From: an uncultured Aliterella sp.
GTDB lineage: Bacteria > Cyanobacteriota > Cyanobacteriia > Cyanobacteriales > Chroococcidiopsidaceae
Length of the DNA stretch: 7,222 nucleotides
Direction: 5' to 3'
NCBI GenBank assembly: GCA_905479905.1
Contig: CAJQOK010000238.1
Coordinates: 1 to 7,222, forward strand
The notes below the pieces were generated by a model that had not been told where the DNA came from, searched no databases, and worked only from the letters and a program-made list of their open reading frames with translations. The position numbers and the translations under genes were made by a program. Of this stretch, positions 1 through 4,955 are shown piece by piece (the first letter of the stretch is position 1; every line of letters begins with the position of its first letter).

Positions 1-6
1 CAATCT

Positions 7-51
7 AAAAATTAACTTTTGCCAGAGAGGGTGGTTATTCCCTTTAAAGTT
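7..51 (-). terminator. Possible intrinsic terminator of the cysteine synthase gene
   Basis: Just beyond the stop codon, on the minus strand, a two-part hairpin can be drawn. An outer arm pairs 46-51 with 14-19 (AACTTT/AAAGTT). An inner arm pairs 40-45 with 26-31 (AAAGGG/CCCTCT, one G-T wobble, 8-base loop), with a 6-base bulge on one side. A run of five T on the minus strand follows, matching the A-run at 7-11. The stem is AT-rich and interrupted, so this is tentative. Nothing else is visible in the first 52 bases. Confidence 0.3.
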
Positions 52-52
52 G

Positions 53-1027
53 TTAGTCGGGTGAAAGTCCTTTTTGAGCTAACCATTCTCGGTTAAATAA
101 GCGCGATTGGTAGCGAGTACCGCTATCGCACAAAATAGTAACGATTGTATGTCCTGACCCTAATTGTTTTGCCAACTGCACGGCGGCGGCGACATTAATA
201 CCTGTAGAACCGCCCAGAAATAGCCCTTCTTCTTGAAGCAATCGGTAAACCACCCGGACGGCTTCAAGATCCTCAATTTGAATCGCATCATCAATAAGCG
301 CATTGATTAAATTAACAGTGACGCGACTATTGCCAATTCCTTCAGTAATTGAGCTACCTTCGGCGTGGGTTTGACCTGTTTTAACATAACTATAAAGCCC
401 GCTACCCATCGGATCTGCTAAGACAGTTTTGATTGCTGGATTTTTTTCTTTTAAGTACATTGAAACCCCCGCCAGCGTCCCGCCTGTTCCCGTTGCCGTT
501 ACCCAAACATCGACTTTACCGTCGGTTTGTTCCCAAATTTCTTTACCTGTAGTTTCGTAATGCGATCGCCTATTTGCCAGATTATCAAATTGATTTGCCC
601 AAATAGCATTTTCCATTTCTGAGGCAATTTTCCCTGAAAGCCGCACGTAATTATTAGGATCTTTGTAAGGTACAGCAGGGACGGTGCGAACTTCTGCACC
701 TAAAGTTTTTAAAGCCTCAATCTTTTCTTGAGACTGAGTATCGGGAATCACAATTAGGCATTTATAGCCTTTGGCATTGCAAATATGAGCAAGTCCAATT
801 CCTGTATTTCCGGCGGTTCCTTCTACTACTGTACCACCGGGCTTAAGCAAGCCTTTTTCTTCCGCATCTAAAATCATATACAGGGCGGCGCGATCTTTTA
901 CCGAACCGCCGGGGTTGAGAAATTCAGCTTTTCCCAGAATTTCACAGCCTGTCTCCTGACTGAAACGATTTAGCCGAATTAGTGGCGTATTGCCTACAGT
1001 GTCTATGAATCCATTTTTGATATCCAT
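53..1027 (-). CDS. cysK: Cysteine synthase A (O-acetylserine sulfhydrylase family, PLP-dependent)
   Basis: This 324-residue protein belongs to the cytosolic fold-type II PLP enzymes that make L-cysteine from O-acetylserine and sulfide, the last step of sulfur assimilation. Visible marks are the PLP lysine K44 in NPGGSVKDR, the substrate loop EGTAGNTGIG (69-78), the phosphate-binding TGTGGT (179-184) and a C-terminal LGGSTGIN segment where the PLP-ring serine is expected. Length is normal for the family. It is not the classic E. coli CysK form: the loop reads TAGNTG rather than TSGNTG, TQSQEK replaces the usual TMS segment (97-102), and the stretch after the phosphate loop reads SSITEGIGNSRV. 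These features suit the subgroup often annotated as cysteine synthase A that resembles fungal Ygr012w/Mcy1 proteins, so a related beta-replacement activity is possible. The ATG start sits just before a typical N-terminus (GNTPLIRL) and has a weak AGG upstream. It is transcribed divergently from rpoZ. The family call is very secure; exact substrate specificity is less so. Confidence 0.93.
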   Translation of the reverse strand: MDIKNGFIDTVGNTPLIRLNRFSQETGCEILGKAEFLNPGGSVKDRAALYMILDAEEKGLLKPGGTVVEGTAGNTGIGLAHICNAKGYKCLIVIPDTQSQEKIEALKTLGAEVRTVPAVPYKDPNNYVRLSGKIASEMENAIWANQFDNLANRRSHYETTGKEIWEQTDGKVDVWVTATGTGGTLAGVSMYLKEKNPAIKTVLADPMGSGLYSYVKTGQTHAEGSSITEGIGNSRVTVNLINALIDDAIQIEDLEAVRVVYRLLQEEGLFLGGSTGINVAAAVQLAKQLGSGHTIVTILCDSGTRYQSRLFNREWLAQKGLSPD

Positions 1028-1109
1028 GCCAACATTACCTAATATCCCTATAAAGATTTTGGCTTAGATTGGCGATCGCATTTTCTACCATTAGGAATTA
1101 GTTTTGCCC

Positions 1110-1138
1110 TTGACAGAATTATTTGCAACTTGGCTAAA
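1110..1138 (+). promoter_or_regulatory. Possible distal promoter for rpoZ
   Basis: A perfect TTGACA (1110-1115) is followed after 17 bases by GCTAAA (1133-1138), a poor -10 hexamer. If used, the leader to rpoZ would be about 60 bases. The good -35 makes it worth recording, but the weak -10 keeps confidence low. Confidence 0.2.
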
Positions 1139-1174
1139 AGTGCGATCGCTCTATTTCTAAAGTCTGTTGTAAAC

Positions 1175-1180
1175 TATAAT
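1175..1180 (+). promoter_or_regulatory. Candidate -10 box for the rpoZ gene run
   Basis: A consensus TATAAT lies 23 bases upstream of the rpoZ ATG, which would give a short leader of about 15-20 bases. No recognisable -35 hexamer lies 16-18 bases upstream. Promoters with a -10 only are common in cyanobacteria, so it could still be the main promoter. On the opposite strand the same sequence reads TATAGT at 1178-1173, so it could also serve the divergent cysteine synthase gene. No clear promoter closer to that gene was found. Confidence 0.4.
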
Positions 1181-1203
1181 TAACCCCAAAAGTTGCAGGT
1201 TTC

Positions 1204-1440
1204 ATGCTCAAACGTTCTAAATTCGAGACACCCCAAACCGAAGTTATTCAAAGAGCGGAGGAGCTAATTAGTGCTGCCTCAAATCGCTATCGGATTACTG
1301 TTCAAGTAGCCAATCGCGCTAAACGCCGCCGTTATGAAGACTTTGATACTATGGACGATCCAATGATGAAACCAGTATTAAGGGCAATTATTGAAATGTC
1401 CGACGAACTTAATCAGCCAGAAATTATTGGCGAATCTTGA
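1204..1440 (+). CDS. rpoZ: DNA-directed RNA polymerase omega subunit
   Basis: The 78-residue product is the omega subunit, which helps the beta-prime subunit fold and join the RNA polymerase core. In Synechocystis, omega is reported to favour association of the primary sigma factor. The recognisable core is the segment [17 protein letters not shown] (about 27-43), equivalent to the NRFDLVLVAARRAR region of E. coli omega, followed by [15 protein letters not shown]. The start [11 protein letters not shown] and the end QPEIIGES are typical of cyanobacterial omega proteins, which are shorter than the E. coli protein because they lack its C-terminal extension. The ribosome site is weak (AGG at 1197-1199, close to the ATG). 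It is the first gene of a probable three-gene transcript, with the next start 22 bases after its stop. Confidence 0.95.
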   Translation: MLKRSKFETPQTEVIQRAEELISAASNRYRITVQVANRAKRRRYEDFDTMDDPMMKPVLRAIIEMSDELNQPEIIGES

Positions 1441-1462
1441 AGTCTTTTAGGGGCAGAAAATT

Positions 1463-2047
1463 GTGAATAGGCAAAAAAAATCGCCTTTATCGCTATTTAT
1501 TCTTGCCTGCACAACAGGCTTAATAGTGTTAGGCACGTCGCTAAATATTAGCAATAGCTTTTTAGTTGCACCGAGTTTTGCTCAAACTGCTAGACCTCAA
1601 GAGTTTGGAATGCAAGTTTATCAAAGGTTGCCAAATCTTCCTTTAGAAAATAAGTATGTCAGCAAAGATACGAAAAAAGTAGCCGCAGAAAACACTTTAG
1701 TTACTCGTTTGCTGCAATATCACCTATATCTTAAAGGACGCGCCCCCGGTTATAGACTTGATTGGAAACTAACTTTAGCTGACTATTTAGGCGCTAACGA
1801 GCTAATAGATGAAGTAGCATATCCCGGATATGCTACTTTGTTGACAAATCCCCTAGAAGGCGATCGCGCGGTAATTACTAGCCTTAACCGCAAACAGCGT
1901 AATGAGTTAGTGCAAGTTATAGTTAGCTTATTTAATCAAAACACACGGGCTGCTACTAGCCCCTCTGGTAGGGCAAATCCTCAGATTCCCGCCCCCACGT
2001 CAACACCACTTCCGCCCCGCCCTGGCGACGCACAGAGGTTGAAATAA
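1463..2047 (+). CDS. Secreted/periplasmic conserved protein of unknown function with Pro-rich tail
   Basis: I do not recognise a named family for this 194-residue product; it resembles conserved cyanobacterial hypothetical proteins. The start is GTG, preceded by AGGGG at 1449-1453. No other start keeps the whole export signal: KK at 5-6, a hydrophobic stretch at about 9-25, then SFA-Q at 38-41 as a plausible signal peptidase I site. C16 in ILAC looks superficially like a lipobox, but the hydrophobic region continues past it, so lipidation is less likely. The mature part (about 41-160) is a compact, probably helical domain with the motif GYRLDWKLTLADYLG near 105-120. The last 30 or so residues are rich in Pro, Ser and Thr (PAPTSTPLPPRPG) and look disordered. 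It lies 22 bases after rpoZ and 2 bases before the ADC-fold gene, so it is probably co-transcribed with both. Its role is unknown; export is inferred from the N-terminus only. Confidence 0.8.
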   Translation: MNRQKKSPLSLFILACTTGLIVLGTSLNISNSFLVAPSFAQTARPQEFGMQVYQRLPNLPLENKYVSKDTKKVAAENTLVTRLLQYHLYLKGRAPGYRLDWKLTLADYLGANELIDEVAYPGYATLLTNPLEGDRAVITSLNRKQRNELVQVIVSLFNQNTRAATSPSGRANPQIPAPTSTPLPPRPGDAQRLK

Positions 2048-2049
2048 AA

Positions 2050-2682
2050 ATGACTTATCCCCAGCCTCCTTGGACATTAAAAGGCGATGCTTTTGTCACT
2101 TTGCAGTTATTAGACATTGCGCGAGTACGTCCCCTAATTCCTGCGGAGTTAAATATTGTTTCCGTCCTGCCTGGTAAAACTATTGGTGGGGTTTATTTAT
2201 CTAAGTACAGTTCTGGTTCTGTATTAGAATACAGCGAACTAATTATTATTGCTGGCGTTTTGAGCTACGAAGGCAAATTTGGCGGCTGGGTTTCGCATAT
2301 TTATGTAGATAACCCTGACTCGGTGGCTGGTGGGCGACAAGTTTGGGGCTTACCTAAAGAATTAGCCCAATTTAGTTGGGAAGCAAGTAGCGTCACTGTA
2401 AGTCAAGCAGGCAATTTGTTGTGTAAATTAAACTACCAGCGTCAAAGTTTTGGTTTACCTCTAAAACTCAGCGCCTCAGCTTTTAGTTGCAAAGAAAGTA
2501 ATTTGTTAATATTTCCTGCCTTTGTGGAAGCGAATTTTGGTTTGGTTAGTTCTAGCTTAGAAATCCCAACTACTAGCCCTTTTGCAAAATTAAATATTAG
2601 TCAGCCTATATTAACAGTTCATAGCGATCGCCTAAAATTAGTCGTTGATGCCCCAACCGTAGTCGGACAAACAAGACTTTAG
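2050..2682 (+). CDS. Acetoacetate decarboxylase-fold (ADC superfamily) protein
   Basis: This 210-residue protein has the acetoacetate decarboxylase fold. The best marker is GGRQVWGLPKELAQF (94-108), which lines up with GRELSAYPKKLGYP around the Schiff-base lysine of Clostridium acetobutylicum ADC. K103 matches the catalytic K115, but the neighbouring K116, which tunes its pKa, is replaced by E104. YSE at 61-63 fits YTE around E76 of the clostridial enzyme. By my hand alignment the equivalents of R29 and E61 are not conserved (E61 falls near V48). IYVDNPDSVAGGR (84-96) is the usual stretch before the lysine. The altered pocket argues against true acetoacetate decarboxylation; other ADC-fold proteins act as aldolases, dehydratases or hydrolases on keto substrates. 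It is about 30 residues shorter than the clostridial enzyme. An AGAGG at 2034-2038 precedes the ATG, and the 2-base gap implies coupling to the upstream secreted-protein gene. The protein itself has no signal peptide. The family is fairly certain, the reaction unknown. Confidence 0.82.
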   Translation: MTYPQPPWTLKGDAFVTLQLLDIARVRPLIPAELNIVSVLPGKTIGGVYLSKYSSGSVLEYSELIIIAGVLSYEGKFGGWVSHIYVDNPDSVAGGRQVWGLPKELAQFSWEASSVTVSQAGNLLCKLNYQRQSFGLPLKLSASAFSCKESNLLIFPAFVEANFGLVSSSLEIPTTSPFAKLNISQPILTVHSDRLKLVVDAPTVVGQTRL

Positions 2683-2729
2683 ACAAATAATTCAATAATT
2701 GCGATCGCGTCAACTGTGACAACCTACGC

Positions 2730-2735
2730 TATAAT
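2730..2735 (+). promoter_or_regulatory. Candidate -10 box for the phosphatase gene pair
   Basis: A consensus TATAAT lies 95 bases upstream of the GTG start, implying a leader of roughly 90 bases. No good -35 hexamer stands at the right distance; the nearest is TGTGAC at 2715-2720, too close at 9 bases. A HIP1 site (2701-2708) lies just upstream. The call rests on the hexamer and its position in the only sizeable gap before this gene pair. Confidence 0.35.
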
Positions 2736-2755
2736 CTTTGACTTAGCGCTGCAAA

Positions 2756-2778
2756 AACTTAAGTTAAGTTATCCTTAA
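2756..2778. repeat. Clustered short palindromes in the phosphatase leader
   Basis: A perfect 10-base palindrome AACTTAAGTT (2756-2765) overlaps a tandem AAGTTAAGTT (2761-2770). An inverted pair TTAAG/CTTAA (2764-2768 and 2774-2778, 5-base loop) follows. All lie downstream of the candidate -10 box, in the presumed leader. They could be an operator for a dimeric regulator or a weak RNA hairpin, but AT-rich sequence produces such patterns by chance. Confidence 0.25.
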
Positions 2779-2830
2779 TTACTGAGTTCACCGCACTCAA
2801 AACAGCATTCTTAATGGAAGCCTAATTTCT

Positions 2831-4195
2831 GTGCCTCAACAACCTACTGACCTTGACAATGTGCCTACAGAGATAAACCCAGTTTTGGCATTAAAAGAAT
2901 TGGTGGCGCGTCTGCATCGAGAACAACATAAAATCCAAGACTTACTAAGCTCTTTAGGTTTTGCGCTGCGAAGCTTTAACAATCTCAATCAGTTTTTAGA
3001 ATTAATACCACTGATGGCAACGCGGGTAACTGACGCAGAGGTTGGCGCATTAATATTATATAAACCCAACGGTCAAGTAAAGTTAGAACAATTACATTGT
3101 CAAGATAGCAATCAGCAAAAAATAATTCGTAAAGCTTTAGAAACAGCTATTAATGTAGTTACAGCCTCTTTGACTTCTGCCCAATTAGTACCAGCTACAG
3201 CCACTATAGACGCTCAAGTTAGCAGCCAATTGGGGGGAGATAGGCAGTTGTTTGGTACGAGTATTTTAGTCAAACAGGTAGAAAGAGGTAGATTATATGT
3301 TTTTAGCAATAATCCCCAATACAATTGGACGGAGGAGCGACAAAAGCTTGTGCGCCTAATAGCCGATCAAACCGCCGTAGCGATTGAAAATGGCGAACTT
3401 ACTATAGAGTTACGCAAAAAAGAACGTTTAGACCGAGAATTAGAAATTGGGGCAGAAATTCAATTACAATTACTACCGCGTCAATGTCCAACTATTCCTG
3501 GTGTATCTTTAGCTGCTTTTTGTCAACCAGCTAATCGCGTAGGTGGCGACTATTATGATTTTATTCCTACTAACCACGACAGACAAAAAAAATTAGTTAC
3601 CCAATCTCATCGCTGGGCGCTAGTAATTGGCGATGTGATGGGTAAAGGAGTTCCGGCAGGACTAATTATGACTATGACGCGGGGAATGCTCAGAGGAGAA
3701 GTGCTAAATGGTCATTCTCCAGCCCGAATTTTGCAACACTTAAATCGGGTAATGTATGCAGATTTAGAAAATTCTCATCGATTTGTCACGCTGTTTTGCT
3801 CCGAGTACGATTCTGATACGCAGATTTTGACCTATAGTAACGCCGCTCATAATCCACCGTTATTGTGGCACGCAGCAACTAAAACTATTAAGCGTCTTGA
3901 TACGTTGGGAATGTTAATTGGGCTTGATGCTCATAATCAGTACGAAAATGCTCAAGTTCAATTACGCAGTGGAGATACAATTATTTATTACACTGATGGC
4001 TTTACCGATGCGGCTAGTCAAAATGGCGATCGCTTTGATGAGGAAAACTTAATCAGGGCTTTTGGGTGGGCTTGTAAGCATTCTTTACCACCTCAATCAA
4101 TTTTAGAATATCTGTTTGACAAAGTTCGCCAATTTATCGGTACTGATAGTCAAAATACTGACGACATGACTTTAGTTGTTATGCAAATTCACTGA
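2831..4195 (+). CDS. GAF-domain PP2C-type (SpoIIE/RsbU-like) serine/threonine phosphatase
   Basis: This 454-residue soluble signalling protein removes phosphate from Ser/Thr, most often in this family from an anti-sigma-factor antagonist (STAS) protein. Residues 1-40 form a polar, helical lead-in. A GAF sensor domain spans about 45-190, ending in LIADQTAVAIENGEL, and a helical linker (about 190-225) joins it to the catalytic part. The entry motif is ELEIGAEIQLQLLPR. Metal-binding aspartates are visible at D240 (GGDYYDF), D268 (GDVMGKGVPA), D389 (YYTDGFTD) and D445 (DDMTLVV), so the enzyme should be active. NAAHNPPLLW is also typical. The domain order and length are usual for cyanobacterial RsbU-like proteins. 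The start is GTG with GGAAG at 2816-2820; the ATG at 2814 runs into a stop after three codons, and the in-frame GTG at 2861 is a less likely alternative. The GAF ligand cannot be told from sequence. The gene is followed after 6 bases by a DUF2301 membrane protein gene; no partner kinase or antagonist is in view. Confidence 0.92.
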   Translation: MPQQPTDLDNVPTEINPVLALKELVARLHREQHKIQDLLSSLGFALRSFNNLNQFLELIPLMATRVTDAEVGALILYKPNGQVKLEQLHCQDSNQQKIIRKALETAINVVTASLTSAQLVPATATIDAQVSSQLGGDRQLFGTSILVKQVERGRLYVFSNNPQYNWTEERQKLVRLIADQTAVAIENGELTIELRKKERLDRELEIGAEIQLQLLPRQCPTIPGVSLAAFCQPANRVGGDYYDFIPTNHDRQKKLVTQSHRWALVIGDVMGKGVPAGLIMTMTRGMLRGEVLNGHSPARILQHLNRVMYADLENSHRFVTLFCSEYDSDTQILTYSNAAHNPPLLWHAATKTIKRLDTLGMLIGLDAHNQYENAQVQLRSGDTIIYYTDGFTDAASQNGDRFDEENLIRAFGWACKHSLPPQSILEYLFDKVRQFIGTDSQNTDDMTLVVMQIH

Positions 4196-4201
4196 GAAGA
4201 T

Positions 4202-4843
4202 ATGACTAACCAAGTAGCACCAGAATCAATAATTTATCCAGGACAGTTTGGCGATTTTACAATTGATAAAAGCGATCGCACCAGTGTAATTATCTATCGT
4301 ACTGGTTTGGGTATTGCTGCCCTTAGTTTTGCCCTAGGAAGTGCAATCACTCTTTTACTTCCTGATAATTTGTCCTTACTACAGCCTTTGTTTTTCTGCT
4401 TTAGCTTGGGTTTAGGCGTTAGTTTGCTAACAATACATATTTATCTTGCGGTACTGCACCGAGTATTACAAATCTTTTGGGCGATCGGGACAACGAGCGC
4501 AGTTTATTGGACAATTTCTAGTCCCGCACCTTTGGCTACAACTCTTTATCATCAACCATTGGCTTTATTCGGAGTTGGGTTTATTTTTGCAGCTTTAACG
4601 GGTATCTACTTCAAGGAAGCCTTTTGTTTTTATCGGTTAGAAACAAAATTTCTTACGCCTTTAGTTCCAGTTTTGCTGTTAGGACATATGTTAAATCTTA
4701 TACCTGTCGCTGGAGAAAAATTAATGCTGGCTACCTGGGCTGTTTTATTTTGTGTATTTGCCCTTCGTAAAGCAATACAGCCCATTCCTCCAGATATTGG
4801 CGACAAATCAGTATTTACTTATCTACACGAGCGTAAGGTTTAA
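4202..4843 (+). CDS. DUF2301 domain-containing integral membrane protein
   Basis: This 213-residue protein has about six predicted membrane-spanning stretches, near 30-53, 57-83, 86-106, 118-137, 150-170 and 173-190, after a polar N-terminus of some 27 residues. The pattern and sequence fit the cyanobacterial DUF2301 family of uncharacterised inner-membrane proteins. A short polar segment between helices four and five (GIYFKEAFCFYRLET, 134-148) holds K138, E139, R145 and E147 and looks like the most constrained part. The next helix contains GHMLNLIP (161-168), with H162 and N165 in or near the membrane. No transporter or enzyme signature is visible. The GAGAAG overlapping the stop of the phosphatase gene serves as ribosome site, and the 6-base gap indicates co-transcription and probably translational coupling. 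A link with phosphatase signalling is possible but rests on this spacing only. Confidence 0.82.
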   Translation: MTNQVAPESIIYPGQFGDFTIDKSDRTSVIIYRTGLGIAALSFALGSAITLLLPDNLSLLQPLFFCFSLGLGVSLLTIHIYLAVLHRVLQIFWAIGTTSAVYWTISSPAPLATTLYHQPLALFGVGFIFAALTGIYFKEAFCFYRLETKFLTPLVPVLLLGHMLNLIPVAGEKLMLATWAVLFCVFALRKAIQPIPPDIGDKSVFTYLHERKV

Positions 4844-4955
4844 AAAAATACCTCTAACATCTTGCCTTAAAGTTAATAAAGGTCTAGCTGCATAAAGCCA
4901 ATCATGCTAAGGTGTTTAACTACTAATACCCTAAGCAAAAATTCAACCAGCGCCT

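Noticed and set aside
499..699. Open frame of 66 codons in another minus-strand frame inside the cysteine synthase gene
   Set aside because: It overlaps the catalytic core of a clear PLP enzyme in a different frame and resembles no protein I know.
1072..1149. Two HIP1 sites exactly 70 bases apart between the divergent genes, as an operator pair
   Set aside because: HIP1 is dispersed throughout the window at similar density and the flanking bases differ, so the spacing is most simply chance.
2715..2735. Possible NtcA site before the phosphatase -10 box
   Set aside because: GTGACAACCTAC has the wrong spacing for GTA-N8-TAC and lies too close to the -10 box.
2752..2792. Possible Pho box (tandem YTTAAYYW repeats) upstream of the phosphatase
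   Set aside because: CTTAATTA (2774-2781) fits the octamer, but the units 11 bases upstream and downstream do not, and matches on the other strand have the wrong spacing.
4844..4955. Terminator or promoter in the gap between the DUF2301 gene and smc
   Set aside because: Only weak pairings exist, such as GGTGTT with AATACC (8-base loop, one wobble, no T-run). The one TTGCCT is not followed by a usable -10 hexamer.
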